A stretch of 64,000 nt of DNA from Roseiarcus sp963822215 (GCA_963822215.1 CAWGGX010000003.1:992001-1056000), one strand, 5' to 3'; shown: positions 34,269-45,968, numbered from the stretch's first letter. Made by a program: numbers and translations. Notes: generated by a model from the sequence alone, not told the origin.

Positions 34269-35495
34269 ATGCCTCCTTTCACCGTGCGCCTCGTGTCCTC
34301 AATCGCCGACGTGGCTCCAGCGGCCTGGGACGCCTGCGCCAATCCGCCCGGGCTTTCCGAAAGCGAAGCCGAAGGCGAACGCTTCAACCCTTTCGTCACC
34401 CACGCTTTTCTCCACGCGCTGGAGGCGTCGGGCTCGACCGGCGGCCGGTCGGGCTGGACGCCGGCGCATGTGATCGTCGAGGACACCGCCCGGATCGTCG
34501 CCGCGGCGCCGTCCTATTTGAAAAGCCACAGCATGGGCGAGTACGTCTTCGATCACGCCTGGGCCGACGCCTACGCGCGAGCCGGCGGCGAATACTATCC
34601 GAAGCTTCAGGTCGCGGTCCCCTTCACGCCGGCGACCGGTCGGCGCCTGCTGACGGCGCACGACGCCCCCGAGGGCGCGCGCGAGGCCCTGATCGCCGGA
34701 CTGCGCGAGGTGCGCCGCCAGGTCGAGGCGTCCTCGATCCACGTCACGTTCCCGACCGCAGAGGACGCCTCGCGGCTCGAAAGGATGGGGTTCCTGGTGC
34801 GCCACGGCGAGCAGTTCCACTTCCTCTGTGACGGCTTTTCCAACTTCGACGACTTCCTCGCGGCCTTGGCCTCCCGCAAGCGCAAGAGCATCAAGCGCGA
34901 GCGCCGGGATGCGCTCGGCGACGATGTCACCGTCGACTGGTTGACAGGTTCCGCAATTAAACCAGAGCACTGGGACGCCTTTTTTACGTTTTACATGGAT
35001 ACCGGGTCGCGCAAGTGGGGCCGACTGTATCTGACCCGCAAATTCTTCACCTTGGTCGGGGCCGAACTCGCCGACCGCATCCTGCTCGTCATGGCCAAGC
35101 GCGGCGGACGCTACATTGCCGGCGCGATCAACTTCATCGGCGACGATGCGCTCTACGGCCGCAACTGGGGCGCAATCGAGGAGCGCCCCTTTCTCCATTT
35201 CGAGGTCTGCTACTATCAGGCGATCGACTTTGCGCTAAGCCGCGGCCTGAAACGCGTCGAGGCCGGGGCGCAGGGAGAGCACAAGCTCGCCCGCGGCTAC
35301 CGTCCGGTCGTCACCTATTCGGCGCATGAATTCGCCGACGCGCGGCTCAAACGCGCCGTCGCCGACTATCTGAAGCACGAAAGGTCGGCGGTCGCGCGCA
35401 CGATCGCGCATTATGAGAGTCACGCCCCGTTCCGACGGGGTGAAGGCGGCAATGTCGAGACGCTGGGAGAAAACTTTGACGACGCAGACCTATGA
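34269..35495 (+). CDS. FemAB-like / GNAT acyltransferase (DUF482-type)
   Basis: 408 aa from ATG 34269 (an ATG at 34236 would add 11 residues). It matches the FemAB_like (DUF482) family pattern: NPFVTHAFLHALEASGS early, YVFDHAWADAY, YYPKLQVAVPFTPATGRRLL, SSIHVTFP, LASRKRKSIKRER in the centre, and RFxEVCYYQAIDFALSRGLKRVEAGAQGEHKLARGY-like sequence at the end. Family members are predicted acyltransferases possibly linked to peptidoglycan or surface metabolism; the substrate is not known. It overlaps the HIT gene by about 20 bp. Confidence 0.85.
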   Translation: MPPFTVRLVSSIADVAPAAWDACANPPGLSESEAEGERFNPFVTHAFLHALEASGSTGGRSGWTPAHVIVEDTARIVAAAPSYLKSHSMGEYVFDHAWADAYARAGGEYYPKLQVAVPFTPATGRRLLTAHDAPEGAREALIAGLREVRRQVEASSIHVTFPTAEDASRLERMGFLVRHGEQFHFLCDGFSNFDDFLAALASRKRKSIKRERRDALGDDVTVDWLTGSAIKPEHWDAFFTFYMDTGSRKWGRLYLTRKFFTLVGAELADRILLVMAKRGGRYIAGAINFIGDDALYGRNWGAIEERPFLHFEVCYYQAIDFALSRGLKRVEAGAQGEHKLARGYRPVVTYSAHEFADARLKRAVADYLKHERSAVARTIAHYESHAPFRRGEGGNVETLGENFDDADL

Positions 35496-35910
35496 CCCCG
35501 ACAACATCTTCGCGAAAATCCTGCGCGGCGAGGCCCCGTGCACGAAGATCCATGAGGACGACGTCTCGCTCGCCTTCCTCGACGTGATGCCGCGCGCCGA
35601 CGGCCATACGCTGGTGATCCCAAAGGTCGCCGCCCGCAACCTGTTCGACATCGCCCCGGCTGACCTCGCCCGCTTGATGCCGTCGGTGCAGACGGTGGCG
35701 CAAGCGGTCAAGGCAGGCATGGAAGCTGAAGGCGTCGTCATTCAGCAGTTCAACGAGGCGGCAAGCGGTCAACAGGTCTTCCATCTCCATTTCCACATCC
35801 TGCCCTGCTGGACCGGCGTCGCGATCCGACCGCCGGGAGGCCCGTTCCAGAGCGCCGAGGCGCTGCGCCCCTTTGCGGAGCGAATCATCCCGGCCTTTCG
35901 CGCCCGTTGA
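35476..35910 (+). CDS. HIT-family nucleotide hydrolase
   Basis: 144-aa member of the histidine-triad family, which hydrolyses nucleotide phosphoramidates or dinucleotides. It contains IFAKILRGEAPCTKIHEDD at the N-terminus, DVMPRADGHTLVIPK and the triad HLHFHILP. I chose TTG 35476 with GGGAGA five bases upstream; ATG 35452 is an alternative further into the previous gene. Translation is probably coupled to the upstream acyltransferase. Confidence 0.9.
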   Translation: MTTQTYDPDNIFAKILRGEAPCTKIHEDDVSLAFLDVMPRADGHTLVIPKVAARNLFDIAPADLARLMPSVQTVAQAVKAGMEAEGVVIQQFNEAASGQQVFHLHFHILPCWTGVAIRPPGGPFQSAEALRPFAERIIPAFRAR

Positions 35911-35946
35911 CAACCGGCGACCGCGGAATGCGGGAAGAGAGCGGAC

Positions 35947-36639
35947 ATGACGCACCTCCACTATGTCCCGCTGAGCCTGGGCGCGGCGGGGGTGTTCCTT
36001 GCCCTCGTCGCCGGCCTTGCGGTCCTCGCGGCGATCGGACTCCTGGCCCACGTTTCGAAAGCGCTTGGCCTCCATCCGCTGACGGTGACATTCATTCTGT
36101 TCGCCTCGCTCGTCGGGTCCGCTGTCAATATCCCGCTGGCGCGCCTGCCCGGCGAACGGATCGTCACGCGCGAGGTCGTCGAGATCATGGGCGTCCCGTT
36201 CCTTGCGCCGACTGCCGTCGACTGGCCGGGAACGGTGCTCGCGATCAATGTCGGCGGAGCGGTCATCCCGATTCTGCTGTCGCTCTATCTGCTCATGCGC
36301 TACGAACTCTGGGCGCTCGGCGTGATCGCCGTGGGGATCGTCGCCTTCTTCGTTCACCAGATGGCGACGCCGGTCCCTGGCCTCGGCATTGCGGTGCCGA
36401 CGTTCGCGCCGCCTCTGCTCGCCGCTTTCGCCGGCCTCGCCCTTTCCCGCCGCTTCGCCGCCCCGCTCGCCTATATCGGCGGCAGCCTCGGGGTGCTGGT
36501 CGGCGCCGACCTCCTCAATCTCGGCCTCCTGCGGAGCATCGGCGCGCCCGTCGCCTCGATCGGCGGCGCCGGGACGTTTGACGGCGTCTTCCTGACTGGA
36601 GTGATCGCGCTCGCGCTCGCAAGCCTTGTCAGTGGTTAA
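35947..36639 (+). CDS. DUF1614 membrane protein
   Basis: 230-aa integral membrane protein with about seven hydrophobic segments. The pattern SAVNIPLARLPGERI, INVGGAVIPILLSLYLL, PGLGIAVPTFAPPLLAAFAGLAL, YIGGSLGVLVGADLLNL and APVASIGGAGTFDGVFLTGV is typical of DUF1614. The GADLLNL and GGAGTFDG motifs look like conserved polar residues in or near the membrane. Function unknown. It follows the HIT gene by 36 bp in the same direction. Confidence 0.88.
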   Translation: MTHLHYVPLSLGAAGVFLALVAGLAVLAAIGLLAHVSKALGLHPLTVTFILFASLVGSAVNIPLARLPGERIVTREVVEIMGVPFLAPTAVDWPGTVLAINVGGAVIPILLSLYLLMRYELWALGVIAVGIVAFFVHQMATPVPGLGIAVPTFAPPLLAAFAGLALSRRFAAPLAYIGGSLGVLVGADLLNLGLLRSIGAPVASIGGAGTFDGVFLTGVIALALASLVSG

Positions 36640-36749
36640 CGGAGCTCCGATTTCGTCTTGTTTACAAGTGATTGGTTAACTACGAGGGCCCTTTTTGTGT
36701 CAATTATGCCACATGCTTGGGCGAAGAGCCGCGAAAACGCTCCCACGTG

Positions 36750-36778
36750 TGGACTTCGCCCTCATGCAACTCTATAAA
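36750..36778 (+). promoter_or_regulatory. candidate porin promoter
   Basis: TGGACT (36750-36755) and TATAAA (36773-36778) with a 17-bp spacer, giving a leader of about 65 bases before the porin ATG. Confidence 0.4.
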
Positions 36779-36851
36779 GAGGTTGTTGATTTTCACGGGC
36801 GACGGCGCGCGTTTCTGCGTTAGGCGGAGCCGATCTAAACGGAGAATGAAG

Positions 36852-37688
36852 ATGACGAAACGTTGGACGCTGGGAGTCGCCGCCGCGGCTTTGACCGTTG
36901 CGACCGCCGTGACTGCTCAGGCTGCTGACCTCCCCACTCGTAAGGCGCCCCCGGCGCCGGTGTTCGTGCCCCCGCCGTTCACCTGGACCGGGTTCTACAT
37001 CGGTGTGAACGCCGGCGGCATCTGGAGCAGCGGCAGCCGCAACGCGACGCTATTTGACTCCGGCAACAACCTCTTCCTTTCGAACTATTTCCCCGGCGGA
37101 ATTGGAAGCAACAGCAGCGGCTTCATCGGCGGCGGCCAGGCCGGTTACAACTACCAGTCCGGCGCGGCGGTCTTCGGCCTCGAGACCGATTTCGACGGGA
37201 CGACCATCAGCAAGACATTCAACTATACCAGCACTCCATTCGGCAACGTTGTTAATGGCACTCTTGTGCCGACAAATCTTGTGGGCGACACTCTGAGTGT
37301 GCACGCCAAGGCGAGCTTGGATTGGCTGGGAACGGTCCGCGCTCGCGTCGGCTTCGTCGCGACACCCGACAACCGCCTGCTGATCTACGGCACGGGCGGC
37401 TTCGCCTATGGCGGCGGAAGCTCGAACTTCAACGTCTATGACGCTTCAAATAATTTTATTTTTAACGGCAGCCCGAGCTCCACGCGCACCGGCTGGACGA
37501 TTGGTGGCGGTGTTGAATACGCGATCACGAACAACATCACGATCAAGGGCGAATATCTCTACGTCGACCTTGGCAGCAAATCCTTCAATACGAACACAAT
37601 CACCTTCTTGGGCGCGCCTCTCTATGCGACGGCCAAGGTCAACTACGACGCGTCGATCTTCCGCGCTGGCGTCAACTACAAGTTCTGA
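36852..37688 (+). CDS. Omp31/OmpA-like outer-membrane beta-barrel protein
   Basis: 278-aa exported barrel. Signal peptide MTKRWTLGVAAAALTVATAVTAQA, followed by ADLPTRKAPPAP, the Pro-rich stretch typical of rhizobial porin-like proteins, then FTWTGFYIGVNAGGIW, glycine-rich alternating strands and a terminal RAGVNYKF with the C-terminal Phe used for barrel assembly. I chose ATG 36852 because GGAG lies seven bases upstream; ATG 36846 is too close to it. A strong terminator follows. Confidence 0.92.
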   Translation: MTKRWTLGVAAAALTVATAVTAQAADLPTRKAPPAPVFVPPPFTWTGFYIGVNAGGIWSSGSRNATLFDSGNNLFLSNYFPGGIGSNSSGFIGGGQAGYNYQSGAAVFGLETDFDGTTISKTFNYTSTPFGNVVNGTLVPTNLVGDTLSVHAKASLDWLGTVRARVGFVATPDNRLLIYGTGGFAYGGGSSNFNVYDASNNFIFNGSPSSTRTGWTIGGGVEYAITNNITIKGEYLYVDLGSKSFNTNTITFLGAPLYATAKVNYDASIFRAGVNYKF

Positions 37689-37714
37689 TCGCATCAGTCT
37701 GATCTGACTTGACG

Positions 37715-37755
37715 AACCGGCGGAAAGGCGAAGGCCTTTCCGCCGGTTTCGTTTT
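37715..37755 (+). terminator. rho-independent terminator of the porin gene
   Basis: A perfect 15-bp stem (37715-37729 with 37734-37748) around a GAAG loop, followed by TTCGTTTT, starting 27 bp after the stop codon. Confidence 0.85.
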
Positions 37756-38063
37756 GGCGAGGCGTGTCGGACGGGTCGGGTTTGTCACGCCCGACAGTCG
37801 CGCAAAGCGTTGGCCTTCCGGACATCCCGCACGGCGACCGGGCGAGCGAAGGCCGCGGTGGCGAGTTGAGGTAACGATCATTTGAATTCCGAATTTTCTC
37901 CCGCTCGCTGATCGGCTCTTTGACCTCGGCCCCGGCGTTCGCACGGCGTCCCGGTTCCCATGATGGAAGTGTGGGTGTGACCGCATTTCCGAAGACGGTC
38001 CCATCCTTCGCTCATGTCGGCGGCCTTGGCCAACCCGTGTTTCTTTGACCGACGCCAGGCGGC
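37756..38063. other. convergent intergenic region
   Basis: About 310 bp between the porin and clpA terminators, with no supported gene or RNA. Confidence 0.5.
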
Positions 38064-38098
38064 AAAAAAAACGCCCCTCGCGCGAACGACGAGGGGCG
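38064..38098 (-). terminator. rho-independent terminator of clpA
   Basis: On the minus strand, CGCCCCTCG (38098-38090) pairs with 38080-38072 and is followed by eight T (38071-38064). It lies 33 bp after the clpA stop. Confidence 0.85.
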
Positions 38099-38130
38099 GC
38101 GGTGGATTTTGCGACGCTGCAGGGTCGGCG

Positions 38131-40557
<2,427 letters not shown>

Positions 40558-40567
40558 GGGGCGTCTT

Positions 40568-40969
40568 TCACTTCTTTTCCATGATGCACTGAAGCGGGTG
40601 TTGATTCTTCCGCGCGTGGTCCATCACCTGCGAGACCTTGGTCTCGGCCACCTCGTAGGTAAAGACCCCACATTCCCCAACGCCGTTATGGTGCACCTGA
40701 AGCATGATCTGGGTCGCCTCCTGGGCGTCCTTGTTGAAGAACGCCTGCAGAATCGAGATCACGAACTCCATCGGAGTGTAATCGTCGTTCAACAGCAGGA
40801 CCCGATACATGTTCGGGCGTTTCGTCTGGGTGCGTGTGCGGGTGATGACCGCCGCCCCTGCTCCTGGATTGTCTCCTCCCCGTTTGGGCTCTCGTGGCCC
40901 GGCCGCACGCACCGGCGTCGGGGCCGCGCCGCCGAAACCGGGGGCGAACCAGCGCGCAAGCCGCGCCAT
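40568..40969 (-). CDS. clpS: ClpS adaptor
   Basis: About 133-aa adaptor for N-end-rule substrates. The core MYRVLLLNDDYTPMEFVISIL with NDDYTPMEFV, VHHNGVGECGVFTYEVAETKV and MDHARKNQHPLQCIMEK is canonical. The N-terminal extension of about 50 residues (ARWFAPGFGGAAPTPV...) is longer than in E. coli; I placed the start at ATG 40969, but an ATG at 41098 and later sites are possible. First gene of clpS-clpA. Confidence 0.88.
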   Translation of the reverse strand: MARLARWFAPGFGGAAPTPVRAAGPREPKRGGDNPGAGAAVITRTRTQTKRPNMYRVLLLNDDYTPMEFVISILQAFFNKDAQEATQIMLQVHHNGVGECGVFTYEVAETKVSQVMDHARKNQHPLQCIMEKK

Positions 40970-41523
40970 CCCGGCTCTTAGACGAAGGACAAACGGTTTT
41001 GAGGCGCCTGCCACGAACGGACCCCGTCTTTTGCGTTTTTCTACAGCGTTACGTACTAACGCACGTGAACCCGACTTAATGTGGGCGCCTAACGACATTC
41101 CCGCCAGAGCGCCAAAGACAAAGCATTGCGAATTTGCGCGTCACGCGCAAGAGGCGACTTAGCGACAAACGCGCGCGGCGCAAGCTTCGTTCCGGCAAGG
41201 CGAGAAACGCAGAGACGGCCAAAGGGCGCCCGCCGGGGCGGAATCAAACCGGCGGGGAGGCGACAAAAAAGTCAGCGCCAACGTGTCCGTCGTTCGGCGA
41301 TCGGCCCCACCGCCATCCCCCGGATCAAAGTCCGTGGGTCGCATGGTCCCCCCTCTCCCGCGCTGACGCGCAGGAGATGAAAGCGCCGACGCCTCGCCTC
41401 CCGCGTGTAGAGCTAGCAAAACCGGGAAAGGGGACCGGCCGTATAGGCGTTGAAAGACGCCCATCTTTCGACGGGCTATCAGGCCGGTCGAGGGCGGAGC
41501 TCGCGGTGGCTCGGCAGCTCTGA
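40970..41523. other. intergenic region upstream of clpS
   Basis: About 550 bp. The clpS side holds GCGTTA-CGTAC-TAACGC (41046-41062), an inverted repeat that could be an operator. Opposed open frames at 41134-41545 have no recognisable motif or ribosome-binding site, and I do not call a gene there. Confidence 0.45.
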
Positions 41524-41524
41524 C

Positions 41525-41556
41525 AAAAAAGGCCGACGCCCCCAAGGGCGTCGGCC
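41525..41556 (-). terminator. rho-independent terminator of the phasin gene
   Basis: On the minus strand, GGCCGACGCCC (41556-41546) pairs with 41541-41531 through a 4-base loop and is followed by six T (41530-41525). Confidence 0.85.
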
Positions 41557-41611
41557 GATGCTGTGACGTTAGAAACTTGCGCCGCGGAGATTGCCGCGAG
41601 TCGGCGCGCGG

Positions 41612-41953
41612 TTACCTGGCCTGCAGGTTCGCGTAAGCCGAGGTGACGGGCTTCAGGGCGTCCGAGGCGACCTTGGCGTAAAGCTCGGAAACCTTGCTCG
41701 CCTGCGCGACGAAGCCCTCGTACGCCTGCTTGGCGAAGTCGGACTGAATCTGGACCGCGGCCTCGACGCTGCGCGCGCCGAGAAGCTTCTCGAGCGTGGC
41801 TGAGCTGGCTTCGAACGCCTTCTTCGAATAGTCAGTCGATTCGGCGGCGAGGTCCTGCAGGCCCTTCGCCCACAGCGAGGAAGCCGAAGCAATCGCCTCG
41901 AGCTGCTTCTTGGAGAAATCCTGGAGGTCTTCGAAATTCGGGGTAGTGGCCAT
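41612..41953 (-). CDS. phasin (PHA granule protein)
   Basis: 113-aa amphipathic helical protein that coats polyhydroxyalkanoate granules. The pattern NFEDLQDFSKKQLEAIASASSLWAKGLQDLAAESTDYSKKAFEASSATLEKLLGARSVEAAVQIQSDFAKQAYEGFVAQASKVSELYAKVA is a typical phasin_2/TIGR01841 sequence. It is a single-gene unit with its own terminator and a promoter carrying two GCACTGCA boxes, which indicates control by PhaR. Implies the host makes polyhydroxybutyrate. Confidence 0.93.
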   Translation of the reverse strand: MATTPNFEDLQDFSKKQLEAIASASSLWAKGLQDLAAESTDYSKKAFEASSATLEKLLGARSVEAAVQIQSDFAKQAYEGFVAQASKVSELYAKVASDALKPVTSAYANLQAR

Positions 41954-42017
41954 GGTGAACTCCTATCTTGATCTGGGTCGTCCGCGCTTCGCCGTCCGAC
42001 CAATTATCGATGGGTGC

Positions 42018-42064
42018 ATTATGTGCACTGCACAATAGAAGTCAAGCATTTTTTTGCACTGCAA
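42018..42064 (-). promoter_or_regulatory. phasin promoter with two PhaR-type boxes
   Basis: On the minus strand TTGACT (42045-42040) and CATAAT (42023-42018) are spaced 16 bp. A GTGCACTGCAC box (42023-42033) lies in the spacer up to the -10, and a second, TTGCACTGCAA (42054-42064), lies just upstream of the -35. The centres are 31 bp apart, three helical turns. TGC-rich dyads of this kind bind PhaR in Paracoccus and relatives. Confidence 0.65.
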
Positions 42065-42337
42065 CATAACAGCGCCGCGACCGCCTGACGGCACGTCATT
42101 GAAAAGCGCAATTTGATTTGTTTTTTCCATGGCTTCTCGATCGACCCTCACAGTCAGCGCGAGGTTGTTTCGACCGCCCCTCGGCGGCGGAGCTTCTGTG
42201 TAATCATAGGCTTGGAGTGAATTCGCTCAGCATTGCGACGTCGCGTTAACTGGCCCGTAACCGCGTCGCCATATCGTTCATGTGTGTTCGGCGGGTCATT
42301 TGCCCGACGTTGGCGTGTGTGAAATCGGGGCGCGTAC
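42065..42337. other. intergenic region between phasin and D,D-carboxypeptidase
   Basis: About 270 bp; contains the outer part of the phasin promoter region and the leader of the downstream plus-strand gene. No gene seen. Confidence 0.4.
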
Positions 42338-44005
42338 ATGGCGTGGCGTATTCGGAACCCGCATCTCGGTCCTGTCGTACGCGCCGCCGCCGGGGCGCTG
42401 CTGGCGGCCTCGGCATTGACGCTCTCTGCTGCGCCGGCTGAGGCCCACCTCCATCGCCACGCACGCCACCTCCACTATGCCCATGCGAATGTCCGGTACG
42501 TCGCCGACAGCGGGCGCGGCGCGGGCGCCAGCTCTCTTTCCTCGCCGACGTTCTCCGCCATCGTCGTCGACGCCAACAGCGGCCGTACGATCTACGCCGC
42601 CGACCCCGACGGCCTTCGCCATCCCGCCTCGATCACCAAGGTGATGACGCTCTACCTGCTGTTTGAACAGCTCGAGAGCGGCAAGATGACGCTTCAGTCG
42701 CGCATCCCGATTTCCGAGCATGCGGCGGCCCAGGAACCGTCCAAACTGGGACTCGAACCCGGCCAAACGATCAGCGTCGAGGACGCGATCAAGGCCGTCG
42801 TCACCCGCTCGGCCAACGATATCGCGGTGGCGATCGCCGAGGCGATCGGCGGCGACGAGAGTTCGTTCGCCGCGATGATGACCCGCAAGGCCCACGCGCT
42901 CGGCATGGCGAACACGACCTATCGCAACGGCTCCGGGCTGCCCAACGACAATCAGATCACCACGGCCCGCGACCTCACCATCCTGGCGCGTTCGCTCGAG
43001 GACCAATTCCCGCGCCAATTCAAATATTTCGCGACCGAAGAGTTCGAATACGACGGCGAGACGATCGGCAATCACAACCACCTGCTTGGCCGCATCGACG
43101 GCGTCGATGGCATCAAGACCGGCTACACCCGCGCCTCGGGCTTCAATCTCCTGACCTCCGTCCACCGGGACGGACGGTCGCTGATCGCCGTCGTCATGGG
43201 CGGCCACACCGCAGCGGCGCGCGATCGGGTGATGGAGAACCTGATCGACGATCACCTCGCCCAATGCTCGACGGTCCGCACCGCGACCCGGGTCGCCGAC
43301 GCCTCGGAGGCCGAGAATCAACCGGCCGAGGCGGCCGTCGCCCAAGCTGCGCCTGCCCGACCGCGGCCGATCGCGGTCGCCGTGCCGACACATGTCGCGG
43401 CCGCGCCGGCGCTCGACGGCGAAGGCGACGGCGCGGAGGACGACGACCAGCCAGCGATCAGCGTCTCGGCGGTCCGGAAGGTCGGCGGGCCCGCTGACTC
43501 GGACGCCGCGCCCCTGCCGCCGCGCGCGATCGGCGAGCGGCGGGCGGCCATCGAGCCGGCCTCGGACGCCCCTCCCCCGGCGAAGACGCCCGCTTCCGGG
43601 GCGAGCCGGCTCATCTGGACGAAGGGCCCCGATCCCGTCACGTCGGCGCCCCCCGCCAAGCCCAAAGGCGACGCCGATCGCGCCGGCGCCAAAGCGGCTT
43701 CCGGGACGACCGCCGCAGCGCGCGCCGAGGACAATTCCGACAGCGATCCGAAGGCGGGCGGAAAGAACTGGATCATCCAGATCGGCGCTGCCGGCGACCC
43801 CGCCAAGGCCCAGGCGCTGCTCGACAAGGCCCGTCAGCAAGGCCGGGCCGTCCTCGCCGGGGCGAAGCCCATGACGGAGAAGGTGCGCAGCGGCGACGGC
43901 ACGCTGTACCGCGCCCGTTTCGCCGGTCTGGACTCGGCCTCGGCCGAAACGGCCTGTCGCTCGCTCAAGAGGAGCGGCTTCGCCTGCTTTGCCGCGCGTG
44001 ACTGA
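42338..44005 (+). CDS. D-alanyl-D-alanine carboxypeptidase with SPOR-like C-terminus
   Basis: 555-aa exported penicillin-binding protein. A signal peptide (to about residue 33) and a His-rich stretch (HLHRHARHLHYAH) precede the S11 domain with ASITKVMT (SXXK), SANDIAVA (SXN) and IKTGYTRASGF (KTG). The second half is a Pro/Ala-rich linker; the last 80 residues (NWIIQIGAAGDPAKAQALLDKA ... RFAGLDSASAETACRSLKRSGFACF) match a SPOR domain, which binds denuded septal glycan. It trims pentapeptides, likely at the division site. Confidence 0.93.
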   Translation: MAWRIRNPHLGPVVRAAAGALLAASALTLSAAPAEAHLHRHARHLHYAHANVRYVADSGRGAGASSLSSPTFSAIVVDANSGRTIYAADPDGLRHPASITKVMTLYLLFEQLESGKMTLQSRIPISEHAAAQEPSKLGLEPGQTISVEDAIKAVVTRSANDIAVAIAEAIGGDESSFAAMMTRKAHALGMANTTYRNGSGLPNDNQITTARDLTILARSLEDQFPRQFKYFATEEFEYDGETIGNHNHLLGRIDGVDGIKTGYTRASGFNLLTSVHRDGRSLIAVVMGGHTAAARDRVMENLIDDHLAQCSTVRTATRVADASEAENQPAEAAVAQAAPARPRPIAVAVPTHVAAAPALDGEGDGAEDDDQPAISVSAVRKVGGPADSDAAPLPPRAIGERRAAIEPASDAPPPAKTPASGASRLIWTKGPDPVTSAPPAKPKGDADRAGAKAASGTTAAARAEDNSDSDPKAGGKNWIIQIGAAGDPAKAQALLDKARQQGRAVLAGAKPMTEKVRSGDGTLYRARFAGLDSASAETACRSLKRSGFACFAARD

Positions 44006-44051
44006 CCGCGCGCCCCCCGACCCGATCCAACGCCCTCGCCAGAGGAGCGCT

Positions 44052-44771
44052 CTAGCCGTGCCGCTGCAGCAAAATATCCTTGGCCTGATTGACCCGCGCG
44101 GCAAGCCCGGTCGAGCCGCCGTGATCTGGATGAAGCTTCTTCATCAACGCGCGGTGCGCGCGAATAATCTCCTCGGGGCTGGCGCCTTCCTGCAGGCCCA
44201 GAGTCTCATAGGCCTCGCGACGGGACATGGCGCCGCTGGAGCCGGCGGTCCGCCCCCGCTCGCCCTGACCCTTGTCTGCCTCACGCCAGCCGGCAAACCG
44301 GCGGTCGAGATAAGTCTCTAGCAGCGCGACCCCGTCGGGATCGTCGCGGCGAAGCTCCTCGCGGAGGCTCAGAAGTTCGGGGCGCGACAGGGTGTCCAGC
44401 GACCGGCCGGCAAAGGTTCCCGCCAGCGCCGCGCCGGTCATCACGCCGCTGTCGTGATCGAGCCGCATTTCGAGGATCGCCGAGCGGGCCGTCGTGACCC
44501 GCCCGGCACCGGGCCCCGCGCCGCTCGCGGGCCAGCGGAACGACGCCCACTGCCCAAATTTTCGCCAGCCGGCGAAGCTCGCCGCCACTCCGGCCAGGGC
44601 CGCCGCGATGAAGATCTGACCCCGCAGGAGAAGCAGCGCCGCGCCGATCAGACCGAGCGCGCCGCCGCCGGTTCGGACGGCGCGAGCCACATCGGCGGGG
44701 TTCATACGGGCGAACTGCCTGATCGCTGACAGGAGAAGTATCAGCAAAATCAGACCGATGATGAAATTCAT
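44052..44771 (-). CDS. membrane-anchored J-domain protein
   Basis: 239-aa protein with a hydrophobic N-terminus (one or two membrane segments: FIIGLILLILLLSAI and LGLIGAALLLLRGQIFIAAALAGVAAS) and a C-terminal J domain (YETLGLQEGASPEEIIRAHRALMKKLHPDHGGS) with the HPD tripeptide that stimulates Hsp70 ATPase. The layout is like DjlA/TIM14-type co-chaperones. The two flanking genes are convergent and divergent, so it is probably transcribed alone. Confidence 0.88.
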   Translation of the reverse strand: MNFIIGLILLILLLSAIRQFARMNPADVARAVRTGGGALGLIGAALLLLRGQIFIAAALAGVAASFAGWRKFGQWASFRWPASGAGPGAGRVTTARSAILEMRLDHDSGVMTGAALAGTFAGRSLDTLSRPELLSLREELRRDDPDGVALLETYLDRRFAGWREADKGQGERGRTAGSSGAMSRREAYETLGLQEGASPEEIIRAHRALMKKLHPDHGGSTGLAARVNQAKDILLQRHG

Positions 44772-44849
44772 CGAAGCAACGCCTTCATGCCGCCGCGCCC
44801 AATCGCGCGACCGAAGCGAGAGGTCCCGCGCGCAGACGCTATGCGAGTT

Positions 44850-45560
44850 TCACGATCCCCGCATCTGCGACAGCAGAAGCCGCGCCGTCTCGTCGGACTC
44901 GGCTTGGTGAGCGAGCGCCTTGTGTCCGCCCGCCGCATAGGCGGCCGCCGCGCGCAACAGCGCCTCGAGCCGCGACATCGCGCCCGAATCGAACGCGCTG
45001 TAGGCGCCGCCGGTGAGCCGCGCGATCTCGGCGAAGACGCGCCGCGCCGCAGGATCCGTCCCTTCCTGGAACATGAACGCCCTCACCCCCTGAAGCGCAA
45101 GCTCGCCGGCAAGCGACGCGAGCCTGTCCGGGTTCTCTTCCATCGCGTCGCCGACAAAGACGAGCGCGCCGACCTTTGCGCGCTTGGCTTCGCTGCGGGC
45201 GTGCGCCAGCACGCGGCCGATCTGAGTCTCGCCGCCCCGCACCTCGATCCGGCTCATGAGTTCGGCGAGGCCGCGTCCCTCGGAGACGAATCTCGACGCT
45301 TTGCACTCGCCCAAGCCGCGATAATAGACGAGCTGGACCTCGAGGCCGCCGAACCCTGCGGCGACCTGGAACATCCGCGCCTGAAGGCGCTGCGCCTGAT
45401 CCCAGGTCGGCTGACGGCTCATGGTGGCGTCGAGGGCGAAGATCAGCCGCCCGCGTCCCGAGGACGCCGGCGCTGGCGTTCGCTTGGCCGTGTCTAGAAA
45501 GGCCGCGACGTCGTCGGATTTGCCCTGCTGCGGGACGGGTGGGTTGCTGGGTTTGTCCAT
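44850..45560 (-). CDS. von Willebrand factor A domain protein
   Basis: 236-aa protein with a VWA-like fold: LIFALDATMSRQPTWDQAQ carries a MIDAS-like DATMS (the usual DxSxS is altered), followed by GGLEVQLVYYRGLGECKAS and VGALVFVGDAMEENPDRL. No signal peptide. Function unknown; similar proteins in alphaproteobacteria lie next to J-domain genes as here. I chose ATG 45560; the longer frame upstream enters repeat DNA. Confidence 0.85.
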   Translation of the reverse strand: MDKPSNPPVPQQGKSDDVAAFLDTAKRTPAPASSGRGRLIFALDATMSRQPTWDQAQRLQARMFQVAAGFGGLEVQLVYYRGLGECKASRFVSEGRGLAELMSRIEVRGGETQIGRVLAHARSEAKRAKVGALVFVGDAMEENPDRLASLAGELALQGVRAFMFQEGTDPAARRVFAEIARLTGGAYSAFDSGAMSRLEALLRAAAAYAAGGHKALAHQAESDETARLLLSQMRGS

Positions 45561-45968
45561 GGAGGGTTCAACAGGCGGGCGGACGGAGTTGCAGATTGTG
45601 CGTCGCGACGGTTTCGGCAAGCGGAAAATGAAAGAAATCGCCTTTTGTCGGAGGTTCGGCGCCGCGCGGACCCCTTCCCCAGCCTGCTGGGGAAGGTGGC
45701 CCGAAAGGGCCGGATGGGGTGCGGCGAGCGGGGTGGCTCCGTATGCGGTTGGCTGGGACGGTCGCGCAGATCGTGCGAGGTTGGCGGCGGCGGACCGCAC
45801 CCCATCCGGCGCTGCGCGCCACCTTCCCCGCTGCACGGAGAAGGGACCACATTGGCCGCTGGCAAGCGCTTTTCCAGCAAAGTTGTGGCTGCCAGACATG
45901 TGTGCCTGCCGTGGAGCTCTGCTAGCCGAAGTTCGCCGATTCGAAGGCCGAGCAAACATTTTTCGCCG
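45561..45968. other. intergenic region with GC-rich palindromic repeats
   Basis: About 410 bp without a gene. Units at 45664-45720 and 45790-45845 (ccttcccc...ggggaagg; ggatggggtgcgg and its complement) form a larger imperfect inverted repeat, related to the repeats at 11130-11250. The last bases are the left target duplication of IS66 copy 1. Confidence 0.6.

Noticed and set aside
41134..41545. Opposed open frames between clpS and the phasin gene
   Set aside because: No ribosome-binding site, family motif or consistent codon use; both strands are equally open, as expected by chance at high GC.
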